From the NCBI GenBank assembly GCA_963921825.1, contig OY997589.1:18869735-18933734 (forward strand): a stretch of 64,000 nucleotides of DNA, in the 5' to 3' direction. Within the stretch, counting starts at the first letter, position 1. Every line of letters begins with the position of its first letter. The notes under the pieces were generated by a model. That model did not search any database. It saw only the letters and a list, made by a program, of their open reading frames with translations, and was not told the origin of the DNA. A program made the position numbers and the translations under genes. Below, piece after piece: positions 24,015-37,600 of this stretch. The DNA is from Erodium maritimum. Taxonomy: Eukaryota > Streptophyta > Magnoliopsida > Geraniales > Geraniaceae.

Positions 24015-27000
24015 CTATGAGGTGGGAACATCAATGTCTTTGTCCTCTGTATTAAGAGAGTGTATATCAACAGGTGCACTAGTGTAGTCAAAAAGACTTC
24101 CGTTCTTGAATCTACCATTTGGAGAACCTTGTGAATGATCCAAGTAAATAACGATCACAGTGATGTCGTCGTGGAAATGGCGCCGCACCCCTTTTTCTAT
24201 TTTCTTTATGTCATTGTATCTCATTTCTCTTTTCCTTGCTGCCTCATGCATTGCAGCTCTTACCAACCGCTTTGCTATTCCCTGCACCAATATTTGAGCA
24301 GCTAAATCAATTTTTGTTCAGTAACTTTAACATAGGAAAAAGGGATAATTGCAAAAAAAAAAAAGGGTATTCCCTTTTTGCAAATTGTAGCCATCCTCTT
24401 TGATAGTTACAAAAAATGCCCCAATTATTCCTTTTTGTTGCACTTTGTGTAAACGTGTTTCAAAATGACGATTCTACTCTTGTAATTTTAAAAATAACAA
24501 GTAAAAAACAAAAAAGAATTCAAAATTTCCAGCTCCCTTAGTTTTCTTCCTCTTTGGAGGTACAAAGAAGTAGGAAATTAATGAAGATGAAACTTAGGGA
24601 TTTTTTTTGTTTCTTTACCTACTTTCAAAGAGTAACATCGTCATTTTGAAACTAATTTACACAAAAAGTGTAACAAAAAGGCAAGTTCATGGCACTTTTA
24701 TGCAATTATCAAAGAAGAGGGCTACACTTTGCAAAAAGTGAATACCTCGGGCTACTTTTTTGCAATTATCCCAGAAGGAGATGAGTCATAGAGTGGGACG
24801 TACAGCTCTTGGATTTCTATACACAATTTTAACAGCTGCTTCATCACTCAACTGCTCCCAAAGACCATCAGATGCAAATATAATGAACATATCCTGTGGT
24901 TTCAGTTTCCGAATCAATATTGAGGGCTCTGCTGTCATCACAGCTCTTTTTATGGGAATAGGTGCTCTGTATTGCTGCAGCAAAGGATCTCTATTGAACT
25001 CGGGTTTCTTCAGATAGACATCTCCAATTGATCTTGAGACCTATGAAACTGTAGTGTTAAAAGAAGACCTAATTTGCATTACATGCCCTCAGAGGCAAAG
25101 CTAGCAAGGCATGAGAGGGGGCACGAGCCGCCCCTCATTTTTTTATCATTTTAGTTTTAATACCTATTTTTATAATAAAAAATCTAATAGTATCCTTCAA
25201 AAAACAATTCCTAATTGTGCCCCCTCAATTTTTTTTAACTTCCTAATTCAGTACCCTCCTTAAAATTTAAATTTCCTATTTGTTTTATGGTTCTTATTAT
25301 TTAAATTTCTGAATTGTTTTAAGTATTTATTATTTAAATTTCTTAATTATAATGTTTTTTTAACTTCCTTAATTATAGTTGGTTTACACAAACTTATTCT
25401 TATTTAAGTCATTGTTTAGAGTTTGAGACTACTATTTTTATGTGATATTATATTTGTGATGTTAGTTTATATTAGTTTAACGTTATGTATTATCAAAACA
25501 AACAAATTAATGCCTCCCCCCTCACGGGAAAAGCTGGCTTTGCCACTGCATGCCCTTATCTTATATCAAGTGAGTCATGCCTCGTGCCTATCAAACAAAA
25601 AGTAATCGTGCCTTGCACAACTCACTCTCATTTACAGGGCGCATAAAAGTACTGGCATAGAGGTAGGCATGTGACTGTAGAAAGATACTGATGAAAAAGG
25701 GAGAAGTGTATACTATACCCTCATTCAAAAGAAAACTTGCAAGCAAAGATCATGAAAGATGGGGACTTGCATGGCTTCCTATTGCACTTTTGTGACTTTT
25801 TATTGAATTATTGACTGTAAGAATATATTCTTGTCAAAAAGTTATCTTCCAGATGATAAACCTAATTAGAAAAAGGATCAGACTTCCCTTGTTCTCAAAA
25901 AGAAGTTTTCTAGTTCTTTATAATTATCACCTCTCAGTTCTGTCTCAAATATATAACCATACTTATCTTAATCACATCCAACTTTTCTGCAGGGGACACA
26001 AAAGCTTAAAGGAAAACTCTTCTTTATAAAAGCCAATGTCGCAGAACCACAAAGCATTTGAAGCAAATGACCAACAAATTTTAATGGCCTTAAAGGCTTA
26101 AACACACACAAAAAGCAAGGTTCGTTTCTTGTACACTAATTAATAGGGCAATGCAAAAAGGGAGGACTGGTGGGGCAAGCACCACCATGATGCTCATAGC
26201 ATTGGCATGAAATCCCGAACCAAACGGAGATTTGATCACACAGCCTTACTGAGCTGTTTATGCAAGAGTGTGCCCCAGGGGAAAAATTAGAACAGTCACC
26301 TAAATTGGTAACATCTAATTAAGTATATAAACTATAAAGTCATCAGCTGTAGTACACTTTCCAAAACAATAGTTATGAACTGCATGATCTATCAACTAAT
26401 GCAAAAAAAAAACCCTTCATAATCACATAATTATTATAAACCAGATCACAAACATATCCTGTATAACTGAACGATTAATCAAGTTCTTTCAGGCATTTCC
26501 TAGATAAACTTACTAATTGTAAACCATAACGTTGACTATAGCTACTGCAATCCTTAAGAGCTTCATACCAATAAATGAAATCTTGAATTGTTGAAGTTCA
26601 AGTACTAAGACTATACACTACATTAACAGGGAGAAATTACCTGAATTATGCCCTTGATTCGCCAAACTCCTCGAGTGTAAACCACAATATGTGCATCATC
26701 AGGATGAAGTGCCACAACCTCCTTCCTCACCTCCTCCACTCCAACATTATGATCTGTGGACAAGCGCTCAGCCACCACAGGCCCATTCATCTGCTTTTCT
26801 GACACTCTCCGGCCCATTACAGCCCTTGAGTCCCCCAGATTAGCCACATACAAAACATCCTTTGCAATTGCTCCAACAAGGCAACATGAACCTGCAGAAA
26901 CAATTTGTGGTTTTCCAGGCAAAGATCGCCTCACCAAATGCAAAAACTCCTCCTCGGTTGCTCCAAACGCCTTCCTTATCACATCCGCAGACAAACCACC

Positions 27001-27480
27001 TTGCTCTGAAGAAAACTCTGCAAAATTTTCCAAATTAATCATTATTAGCTCGATCAAAGGAACAATCGTGATCAACCCAGATAAAATTTTCAACTTATGA
27101 AAAGAACCCGAGTCCAAAATTCCATTTTAGTTTATTTTATTTGGGGGAGGACATTTTCTAAGCAACCAAACATACCAAAGCAACATCACAGAGAAACATA
27201 GCGGAAAAAGTGGAACTTGCTTACTATGGAGGTAAGGGAATAGATGGTGGGTGATGAAGCGAGAAGCCTCCGGACCACCGTGGCCGTCGTAAACGCCGAC
27301 ATAGGTGGCGGATGGAGAAGTGAAGACCTGGCTCTGGTCTTCAAGGTTGGAGTTAGCTTGAACAACAGCAATCGAGTAGTCCCCGGAAGCGTGAGGCTTC
27401 AAATCCAAGTGCCACAAAAGCTCATCACCGCCTCCGCCTCCGAAGCACGTCTTCAACGGCCCTGAGCACCACTCTAACAT
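24015..27480 (-). CDS. Protein phosphatase 2C, clade D type
   Basis: Four exons (27480-27225, 27017-26641, 25040-24804 and 24281-24015) with GT-AG introns give 378 residues, typical for clade D PP2Cs. Members are Mn/Mg-dependent Ser/Thr phosphatases; several dephosphorylate the penultimate Thr of plasma-membrane H+-ATPases and are blocked by SAUR proteins in acid growth (family knowledge). Visible motifs: metal-binding Asp65 in [45 protein letters not shown] joined to [15 protein letters not shown] across the exon 2/3 splice, [19 protein letters not shown], and [16 protein letters not shown]. The [19 protein letters not shown] segment is characteristic of clade D. The N-terminus ([18 protein letters not shown]) has a glycine run and is less conserved. 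Introns 2 and 3 each carry a MITE; intron 3 is mostly MITE. Which of the several clade D paralogues it is cannot be told here. Confidence 0.93.
24342..24772. mobile_element. MITE filling PP2C intron 3
   Basis: A 431-bp element has long imperfect inverted ends starting GGGATAATTGCAAAAAA on both sides. It has no coding capacity and no clear flanking duplication. The terminus resembles the GGGATAAT end of the 61548 element, so Mutator-like is the best guess. It makes up about four-fifths of the 522-bp intron. Confidence 0.65.
25082..25556. mobile_element. hAT-type MITE in PP2C intron 2
   Basis: A 459-bp element (25090-25548) has 16-bp inverted ends, CAGAGGCAAAGCTAGC on the left and CAGTGGCAAAGCCAGC as the reverse complement of the right. 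It is flanked by a perfect 8-bp direct repeat CATGCCCT (25082-25089 and 25549-25556). The CAGNGGC terminus and 8-bp target duplication are diagnostic of hAT elements. The interior is AT-rich and non-coding. Confidence 0.88.
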
Positions 27481-30199
27481 CTTTGCGAACCAAAAAAAAG
27501 TTATAACTTTTCTGCTACTGGGTCTATCTCTGTACAGAGAAAAATTGTAGCTTTTTCAGAAGAAAAGAAGAAATGGGTTTGGTAGTTTACGTGTTTGTGA
27601 ATAAAGAAACGAGAGGAAGAAGAAAATGGAGAGAGTGTGGAACGTGGTGAGCGGCTAAGCCGCGTTAGAGGCGGAAACGGAAAGGGACTTGAAGAGTCTG
27701 AGACGACGTCGTTTTGAAGTTGTGGAGTTTGTGGCCGTAGTTGAAAAATGGAGGCAGCGTAGAAGACGGTGCGAGGAGACCTCTACAGGGAAGTTTTGGT
27801 TAGAAGTAAACGGTTCAAGAAATATAAAAAAGGAAGTGACGTGGGACGAGAAAATGAGAACTTATCCAATCCCTTTGTCTTGATGATGATGAGTATGAGA
27901 GTATCTCATTTCTTGGACATGCTTTTGAAAAATGACCATAATGACCTTGGCTCCTATATTTGAATTTGTGGCATATGACATGAGAAAAAACATGAATCTT
28001 GTACATGTCTTCTTGTTTTTTTAGCATACGTTATTGATAGCAAGTAGCAAAAGAAAAAGACGGACATTGATATGAAAGAAATGGAAAGACAGACTCAATT
28101 ATGATTCATAGGTATTGAATACTAATCCTATAACGAGACACCCAATTATATTAAGGATAAAAAGTCAGAAAGTCTTTTGCTTGTAGGGCGGTAAAAAAGA
28201 GTGCAATATATTTCTTGACTCGACCTACTACTTGTGATAGTAGATCTGGGACAGTTAAAGGAGACACATGTATCTAGGGAGAACACTAGAAAATGGGGGA
28301 TCAGGGCATCGCACTTGTGTCGAACTTGGCATGACGGGATGTGCGTCCCCACACATCCCGTTGCACAGGGGGCACTCATTTTCCTTGACGATTCTACTTG
28401 AAAGACCTCGCTTCCTCTTGTTCCGAGACAGCTTGTATCTTGGCCGATGTGGGCGCATCCAGACTCCTCTTCTTCGAGGCCAGCGATGTGGGAAACACTC
28501 TCTCGCCCTGAAGACTAAACTTGCACCATGTGTATGTCGGGGTCTTAGGCGGGAGGTTTTGTACCGTTTATGGGCCTGACAAAGCTAGAGGAGCAAAGGC
28601 TGGAGGTACTTGTGGCCTCGGTGTTGTAAGGGTCAACGGGATAGGTGCACATCCCACCAAGATTTCGACCGAGCCCTTCGTTTTTCTGGAACGGCATCTG
28701 AATAGTCCCTTCAAATCCCGACCTTGATATGGGGGGCTTTCGAGGCGATAAGGGAGAGGTCGAAACGAGGTGGGCCCGATGATTGGGTTGGGTCCCTATG
28801 TTTGTATTCGATCTCCTAATGGCGTATACAACCACAATAAAAGCAAAAGTATGGAAGACGAGCATATTGGAACCTAACCCGGGTTGTCGTCTCATGGCTA
28901 GGGATGATTATTCGGGCAGTGTGGCGAAGAGGTCTTGTCAGGTCCTTCCAAAATTGGGCCCACAATGTACCTCCTCACCCTATTTCGGCCTTATCCGTCC
29001 GGACATCCACACAGCCACCCAATGATTCCCCCAAATGTCAACCTATTCTTTGTGTAATGTCGTCCCAAGGTAGGTCGGATACCAGAGCCCAGAGTTGAAG
29101 GCGAGAAAACGGTAGGGTAGCTAGGTTGATCCCTGCTTTGAGGTCTTCCAAGATGAGTAGTACATGCTTAACTGACTATGGTTCCTCACGCCTTATTATG
29201 TCATTTTCCACTTGGAACATGAAGTAGAATCCCGAGATGCCTCATCCAAGGTCTTGATGACCAATCCATCATGATGTCATACCATGTTCATGACCCCTTC
29301 CATGATACCTTGATCGTAGGGTTGTGTGGTGAACAATCGTCCAGCCAGGCCAAACTTTGTATGTGTGCGGATGTTATCAGCCTCCAGATTCCTCGGGAAG
29401 CTAATGATGGCGTCTTCCTCGTCCTCTATTTGGAGGCTATCGGAGGTTTCCTGAAGTACCAGGGGGGTTCCACTGGGGACCGATCCGTCTTGTGGGATCC
29501 GGGTACCGACTAGGACGGTTTCCTAACGAGATTAGCCTGGGGTGTAATCTAGCCTCCTTGAGCAGCGATAGTGCCTGACTCCTCATCCAAGGTCATCCTC
29601 AAGAGATGACCATCGCTAATGGTCGTCGTCGCCATTCTTGATAACAGCTCCACTACGACAAGAAACATGGAGGCTTTCGGAGGCAACATTATCCCCTATG
29701 ATAGAGAAGGGGATTTGGGGAGCAATGTTGTGGCTCCTTATTGAATGGCGATCATGGGGACGACGAGTCCCATTGACGATGTCGACTGTACTAGGTCAAC
29801 GAAAGAATGGAGGGGCGTTGGGTGTGGTCCGTCCTAGGCAGTGATCAAGATTTGGTTCGAGGATGGGAGGGAGAACGGTCAGAGGGGAACCAAGATTGGT
29901 AGTTTTTCCTTCCTCTGATATCATAGAGGCTTGATATGCTCTTGGCTCGACACCAGTTGCATATATTGAGACTCTCATGCTGCTATAGGCACGCGAGGAA
30001 CAACTTCGGGGATCATGCAAGGGCGCGCATGCTAATTGGTTGTCAGGGCCTATTTTTCACATAATTTTGGTGGTGTGGGGGCAATGGAGATAGATGGATC
30101 AGTGAAATCTGATGGGAATCGGGGAGAGAAAGTTAGACGACGGTTGGCTGGAACGAAAAAGAGCATGGAACCCGAGAAGTCGATTTTTCAATCCCTAAA
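27481..30199. other. PP2C 5' flank, then unassigned sequence
   Basis: 27481-27700 is probably the PP2C 5' UTR and proximal promoter. From about 28140 to 30199 the composition rises to moderate GC, with many frames of 60-116 codons on both strands but no domain or splice-linked gene that I recognise. It may be an old retroelement too decayed to name. The LINE insertion begins at its right edge. Confidence 0.35.
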
Positions 30200-30503
30200 A
30201 TATTACATGTTAACTAATATAGATACAAAATCTACATGAACGCGCCGTGCGTGAGGTGAAAATAGGCGATTTCGCTAAACAGGCCTAGGGTTCATGTTTC
30301 ACGGCTGGGTGTGATCGTCTTCGCGACGAGATCACCGGCTGCTGGTCGTGATCTGTGTGCGGGTACCGTATGTTGTTAAACGAGGCAGTTTTGTGGATAC
30401 ATAGATCGGCGCATAAGGATCGTTCCATGTCGAGGCCTCGGAACTCCGATTATTACGAGAAATTGGTGGAGGGTGAGGTTGTTAGGGTTCCGAAGGTGGC
30501 CTC

Positions 30504-33055
30504 GATTATGTAAGACCCGCCCCCGGTCGATCCCGGTAGAACCAGTGAATCCTCACTCAATTTGACTTTCGGCCGGAAAAGTCAACCGATGGCTCGGGAA
30601 GTCACTCGGGACCTTTCAGGGGCCCAAAAAGCTTAGCCAACCTCACGGTTAGCTTAGTTGGGCCGTTCCCTTCAGTTTGACTGTATTATTGTTAAAGTCA
30701 ACTGTCGGTCAAATTTGGGATTTATATCGGTTGTTTTCCGATAAAATCTTGGAAAGCTGGAAATTAATCAAGTGAGAGTGACCACACATGACACTTGTCA
30801 TGCTTGGCTTGGAGGATAAAAATGGGGATTCAAATGACCCTCATACCCTCCTAAGTTACCTTTAAAGGGATAAAACCTTAAGGGCTTTTGAGTAAATTGA
30901 CATTTTAGGTCATTTAAAGGAAATGGAGCAACAATTCAGCTCATTCCTTGTTGGTGCAGCCGAAATTCACTAGGAGAGTGGAGGAGGAGAGCTCATTTCT
31001 TGAGGAAGAAGATAGAGAAGAAAGTTTGGATTTTGGAGCTTGTTCTTGGTCCTTTTGCCTCCATTTTCACTTCATCATCTTCATCTCATCTCCCTAGAGG
31101 TAAGGATACTCTTAACTCTCCATTTCATCCACTTCCAATCTATGGGTTTTGTGGGTTTTGGCTTAAAAGTTGAAGAACTTGCTTTGTGGGTGTTGGTTGG
31201 AGAAGAAGTAGTGAAGTAGGATGTTTGGATTGTATTTTGGTTGAAGTTTTGATGAACCCATTGAGGGTGTTGATGTTGGGTAACTTTGGATGAACATTTT
31301 GGAGTTGAGAGGACTTGGAAATGGGGTTTTTATGGTGATGTTCGTGAAACTCGAGTTGGGGAAGAAAGGGGAAGAAACTGGTCAGGTTTGATACGGAACG
31401 TGGTATGGAGAGTGTCACATTCCGGCCCTCTGAGTGGCATGGAATGGGTCACATTCCGTATCAGACCCCCAGAGCCCAAAACCCTTCCTTTTAGCCCAAT
31501 TTGATTCCCACATCACCTCTTCAAACCTTTGGTCCATTTCTGAGTCTTGTTGTGTATTTTGGGGAGAAGAGCACTTCGTTTGGGGGACTAATTTGTGGTC
31601 TTTTGTGGTCCAAGGCCGTGGGACCAAGCTAGGAAAGAAGGAAGAACGTGGACGCGAGTTAGGAGATCGAAGATCACGCCGGTACCCGTGTGAAGAACGG
31701 TGTGGTGACTATCATTTGTGACATCAGAGTGTTGAGAGGAAGACCTTGAGGTAGGGAAAGTCTTAACCTCTCGTTTAAATGCTCAGTATGCATGTTAGGC
31801 TAATAAAATCGGAAAGGTCCTAGAAATGCCTATAGGATGCAAATAACTAGAATAATTGTCTTTCAATTACTAATAACCGGAAGTGTCTAGTATGCATGCT
31901 TAGGACAACGACCATTAGTGAAGTGTGTTTTCAATACTTGGGAAATTGATTTACTGGTAGAGAGGTTGTGAAGAGCTCTCGGATTAGTTGTGTGTTAGGA
32001 TCGCATGCTTGGTTGTTTGGTTGCTTAGTGGATAGGCTAAAGAGTCTAATGGAACTAGTTGAATTGCATATTTGAATGCCCGATGGAAGGTTTTCATGAT
32101 TGGTTGATTGAACTCGTGCTTGACTGTTGGCTGTATTTGCATGATTGCTTGATTTCCTTAAATGGTTTATTGGAGCATCGAGTATGACTGGTTGTACAGA
32201 GCGGTGCAATCAGGTGATCGATGCCCCGATGGGTCGTAACTGGTAAGTGAACGGTAAGTTGTGACTGTGTTATTCTTGTGTTGTTTCCATGTGATTCGTG
32301 TGCTGTGTGTTGTGGTGAAACGGTGATGCGTGAGTTATGTGTGATAGTGAAGTGGTGTTTGTTGGGAATGGATTGCTTCGTGTTTCGGTTTGAGTGTGTT
32401 ACTCAATTATCATTTGATTATTATTGAATTGCCCAAGTGTATGCTCCCTATGGGAGTAATACCTTGGTTCCCGAGGACCTAAAATCCTTTGGAGACGTTT
32501 CTGAGAATCCCGATGATAAGCGCTCCGAAGGGTTGTTTCCGGTAGCCTCAATGATATGCGTCTCCTCTGGATTGGAGGGAAAATCCGAGAGGACACATCA
32601 TATGTGGATCGGAGGGTGGTGACTTCATGTCCCACGGCATTGATTGGTTTACTTATTGCTTGTGATTGTTAAGATTTATCTTGTTGACTTTGCTGATGAA
32701 ATTATTGAGTTTAAAGTCCACCATGTTATGTATTTTCCCTACTGAGCGCAAGCTCACCCCTATGAGTTTATTGATGTGATTACAAGCTTGATTGAGGAGT
32801 AGAGGCTCGGGAGCTTCTTGGTGTGGGTGTCTTGTAGAGACTTCGTTTTCATTTCATTTCAGTTTTGAACAAACCATGTTGGAGGATTATTATTACACCC
32901 CTGGAGGGTTATTTATGTTTTAAATCGAGTTATGTGGATTTGAGTTTTATATTGGAGATTTTCAGGAAGTTACTGTTGAGTTTTCCTTTTTAATCGTTTT
33001 ATCCTAGTCATGCCTCGAGTCCGGGCAAGAACCGGATTTGGGGTGTGATAGATTA
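30504..33055 (+). repeat. Solo LTR, Gypsy-type, inside the LINE (fossil)
   Basis: A 2,542-bp LTR (30509-33050) starts TGTAAGACC and ends GGATTTGGGGTGTGATA. It is flanked by a perfect 5-bp duplication GATTA (30504-30508 and 33051-33055). No internal region or second LTR is present, so it is a solo LTR left by LTR-LTR recombination. The terminal CGGATTTGGGGYGTGA resembles Gypsy/chromovirus (Tekay-like) LTRs. A relative in the opposite orientation is at 39787-42342. The two have diverged noticeably, which suggests separate, fairly old insertions. Confidence 0.9.
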
Positions 33056-33177
33056 TCTGCAGATTGGAAGAATCGACAAGGTCTACTTCGTCACTCTCGA
33101 GAAAATGCCAATTACCTTCTGGTTCGGAGAATGAGGGGCGGACCTCCGTTCATCCAAAGGTGGATTCTGAGATTTGA

Positions 33178-34609
33178 ATGTCAGCTAAAGGCAAGGAGAA
33201 GGTTTTGGATCCGAAGGCAGTTGTGGGGAGGATCAAGGACCATTGTAAACTCTTCTTATGCAATTTTGCCCCAGCAACTTCGCGTTCCAAATTGAAGGAG
33301 TGGCTTGAAGAAGTGGCACCGGTCTCTAGGGTCTTTATTTGTAAAAGAAAGAACATTGGGGGCAGTTTTTTTCGGTTTTGTAACAGCGAACTCCAAGGAG
33401 GAGGCAGACATTCTATTGAAAGCCCGCAATGGATATATTTGGGAAGGTTACAAGTTGTTCATGTCACTGGCTTGGCCGGAACGTTTGTCCAAGAGGTTGG
33501 GACGACAGAGTAAATCGCTTTCTCGTTCTAACTGGGTTTGGAGACCAAAAGCCGATATGAAGCCAGATTCTCAAGCCAGTTCGTGGTCGACCCCAAAAGT
33601 CTCAGCAGAACCTCGGAGAATTAGGGGCACAGTATCGTAGTACTTGTCTCCTTGGGTGACTGAGAGCGTCATGGGGATAGCTAAGGAAGAGTTGTCCTTG
33701 AAGGCTTTGCGAGAATTGATTAATGGGGATGAGGCGGATCTCCAATTTCGTTATTTGGGGAATCGAATTTTCCTTTTTTTGTCCTCAGACAAGGACACGC
33801 TATCAGTTGTGCTACAATCGAAATGGAGATGGTGCTCCGAGGCTTTCTTAATGTTTGATAGAGCACATGATTGGTTACAAAGGGCTGGAAGTTTTGCCTG
33901 GTGGAAAGAGACGGGTGTACCGATCTCTTGCTGGTGCACGAAGACCTTTAAAGACATTAGGAGCTCTTGTGGTGAGTTCCTTTTAGCCATGAGAGATGAG
34001 ACTTCGCCAACCTTTGATTGTAACTTCCTTCTACTGCATTCGACCACTGTGGAGTCATTTGTTACTCGAGTAATGGAGTTGGAAGGCAGATGTTTCCAGG
34101 TCTCTTTGACGAAAGTGGGTTCGGCCGATGTTAGCAGACTCGACTGCAGAACAGGGTACAAGGACGCGTTAATGGCAAATGTGGCTAGTCCGATGATGAG
34201 GGCCACTGGGAAGGGCAAGGCGGCACTGGTTTTCTCCACGCCGGTAAGCAAAGTTTCAGAATCATCCTTCTCGAGCCCACAAGACTCTTGGCGTGCGCCT
34301 CAAGCAACCCGGGCTAGGGTTTCGGCCAAGGAGTTTCTCCAGCCGAGTAAGCCCACTCAAGTGTTCAGGTCTTATGCAGTTCGAAAAATTCCTGTAGACA
34401 AAGAGATAGCTGAGAGAGAACGGAAGTGGAGATTGATCAAGGCCAGTCAGAAGCTTCTAGCAGAACATCCTGAAGCAGCGGATCAAATTGAAGCACTTGA
34501 TTTCGAACTAGGGGACTCAGTGGATCCTGAGTTTGAAGACGACTCGGACGATCTAATCTCTAGTGACGGGAACGAAGTGGGGGATTCTCTCCCTACTTCC
34601 TTGCCTTAG
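33178..34609 (+). pseudogene. LINE ORF1, RRM-type RNA-binding protein (broken)
   Basis: This is ORF1 of the LINE, the nucleic-acid chaperone that coats its RNA. The N-terminal part has an RRM-like fold: LFLCNFAPATSRSKLKEWL as the first strand and helix, then AVFFGFVTANSKEEADILL with an RNP1-like core. The frame changes between these two (about 33345-33360), and a stop near 33638 separates the RRM part from the remaining 321 codons (33644-34609). The second part has the tryptophan-rich DUF4283-like region typical of plant L1 ORF1 (RAHDWLQRAGSFAWW) and an acidic C-terminus. A frame beginning at 30427 (MSRPRNSDYYEKLVEGE) lies just before the solo LTR and reads on after it, so the LTR cuts the ORF1 leader region. 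Confidence 0.75.
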
Positions 34610-34620
34610 TAATCTATAAT

Positions 34621-37600
34621 ATGGTGAAATTCATCTCCTGGAATGTGAGGGGGATGAATGTCGTCCAAAAGAGACGGTGCATTAGGGTGGCTTTGTCGAA
34701 ACAACACCCAGATATGGTTTTGTTTCAGGAAACCAAGAGAGAAGAGATTCAACCATATATACTTCGAAGTTGTGGTTTTATGATGGGTTGGGATTCTGCC
34801 TTTATCCCATCGGTAGGCGTAGTTGGTGGAGTTCTACTTGTTTGGAGAACGGTAATATTCTCAGCTATTCATTCTTATAATGTTGATAATGCCCTGGTTA
34901 GGAAAGGTATGATTATTGCAGAATCCATCCCTGTTACTGTGGTGAATGTGTATGCTCCAACCGAAAGTGGACCAAGATCGGAGTTGTGGACGAAGCTGGC
35001 AGCGGAGAGTCCGTCCTTTGATGATTATCTGTTGGTGGGGGGGGTGATTTTAATGTTGTTTGTAGACCGGATGAACGGGCATTCAGTGAATTCTCTGAGG
35101 GGGACAGCGAGGCTTTTAGAGATCTTCTCTTTGAGTTAGCCGTCTGTGACTTACCATTGAATGACAACAAATTTACTTGGTATGGACCTGCTTCTAAGGC
35201 CGCCCGTTTAGACAGATTTTTAGTGTCTGCAGACCTCCTTACAGTCTACCCGAGTCTGGTACAAAGAACCTTACATAGAGAGTTATCAGACCATAAACCA
35301 GTGATGTTAGAGACGCGGTCGGTGAACTGGGGACCGAAACCTGTGCGTTTTCTAAATGTGTGGACATCTCAGCCGGAGTTCTTTCAATTTGTTCAGGCTC
35401 AATGGGACAATTTTTGTTTTCAGGGGTCACCCAGTTATATATTTTGGAAGAAGCTTAATTGCCTCATGAAATCTTTGCAGGGGTGGAATTCCGAAGTGTT
35501 TGGAAGAGTTGATAAAGAAGTAGCAGACTTGAACGTGGAGATTGCCTTGTTGGACTCCGTGGTGGAACACCGACCTTTAAATGGGGAAGAATGCACTAAG
35601 AGATCGTTGAATATGGCTACGTTAATCTCGAAACATAAGGTGTTATCAAAGATATGGGCTCAAAAAGCCAGATTCAAGTGGTTCGATGAAGGTGGTCAAT
35701 GTTCAAAATTTTACCATCGTTTGGCCAATTTTAATGCATCCATTAAGAGAATCATGACCATTCGGGTGGGTGACAATTTTTATACCGAGCCGGATCAAAT
35801 TAAAACTCAAGCTGTGCTTCACTTCCGGGAGAGGTTCGCTAGGCCGAGGGAAGCGTTGATCCGAATCCCTGCACTCAAGTTTAAAAGCATTTCAGTACTT
35901 CAGGCGGCTGATCTAGAGGCCGGTTTTTTGACTGAGGAGATTTTTCAATCCTTAACGAAGTGTAGCTCTAACAAAGCGCCTGGCCCGGACGGTTTCTCAA
36001 TGCTATTCTTCAAAGCCTGCTGGGATATCATTCAGAAGGATTTGATCAGGTTCGTGAATGAATTTCATACTGATGGGGTGTTTGGAAAAGGATTAAGTTC
36101 CGCTTTTATGGTTCTTATCCCAAAAACTCCTAGTCTGGAAACGTTCGATGATTTCAGGCCTATTAGCCTGATTTCAGGTCCTTATAAAATAGTAGCCAAG
36201 TTGTTGGCAAACCGATTAAAGAAGGTTCTACAGTACTTAATTGGGGACACCCAGAGTGGTTTCATAGCTGGCAGACAACTGGTTGATGGGGTGCTGATTG
36301 CTTCTGAAATTATTCATGGTGTCAAGAAATCGAAGAAGGAGACAGTTATATTAAAACTTGATTTCGAAAAGGCGTATGACAAGGTCAATTGGTCATATCT
36401 GCTGGATGTGATGAGTATAATGGGCTTCCCCGAAAAATGGCGTATGTGGATGTCTAGCTGCTTTAGAGCTAATTTATTTGTCTTGATTAACGGATCCCCT
36501 AGTTCAGATTTTGAAACTGAGAATGGTATCAGGCAGGGATGTCCTCTATCACCTTTCTTGTTTTTATTGGCGGCAGAAGGGCTCAACCAAATGTTGTTGG
36601 ACGGTTTAAGGGGATGTGATTTTAATGGTGTTGCAGTTGGTCAAAATGGGTTGGTGGTGTCCCATCAGCAGTTTGCTGACGATACCATCCTGTTTATTAA
36701 GGGTGAGGAGAGGGGTTTGAGGAATGTGAAATATCTTTTAGACCTGTTTCAGTCTGTTTCAGGTTTAAAGATCAATTTTAACAAGTCCAAGGCTGTTTTG
36801 CTGAATGGGAATGCCTTATCAGAGGAGCTGATTTCCTCTATTTTGGGGTGTGAAGTCTGCGGGCTGCCTTTACCATATTTGGGGTTCCAACTGGGTCTGT
36901 CCCCTAAGAGGCTCAAGTTTTGGGAGCCGGTTTTTGTTCGGGTGAGGAAATATCTAAATGGTTGGAAAGCTAAAAATCTGAATATAGCCGGCCGGGTGGT
37001 TTTACTTAAGTCAACTTTGGCGGCACTTCCAGTCTTTTACATGAGTCTTTTTAAAGCTCCTAGATCGGTGATAGTGAAACTGGAGAGATTTCAACGCCGC
37101 TTTTTGTGGACTCATAGTGTAGCACGCAGAGTCATTCATAAGGTGAAATGGGACAAGGTGTGCCAGCCTAGGTCGGAGGGCGGTTTGGGCCTTCGCCGTC
37201 TTGAGGAAGTTAACTTGAGCCTTCTGTCTAAATGGTTCTGGAGGTTTGCAGATGATGAGAACTCTTTTTGGAAGCAGATCATATGTGTCAATTTTAAATG
37301 GGACCCGAGTGATTGGGATCTCTCTAGCCTGGACCAGCCGAATGACACATCTCTGTTTGGTCATATTGTGAGTTTGGGCAGTGATCCCAGGTTTCAGACT
37401 CTTTTTGGAGGACAAGGAATTCACTGGAAAGTGGGTAATGGAGCAAAGGTGAGATTCTGGGATGATGTTTGGCTTGGGGAAGAAGCTTTCAGGTTCAAAT
37501 TTCATCAGTTGTTCTTAGCTGCTCGTGATCAAAAAACAGTGGTAAGAGATTATTGGAGTGATGGGCAATGGGTGTTGGTGTACAGAAGGAACCTGTTCGT

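Noticed and set aside
24333-24781. 9-bp target duplication for the MITE in PP2C intron 3
   Set aside because: The flanks (TAGGAAAAA and AGAAGGAGA) do not match well enough, so the superfamily call stays tentative.
28255-30020. A protein-coding gene in the 28-30 kb block
   Set aside because: Many short frames occur on both strands, but none is linked by plausible splice sites into a known family.
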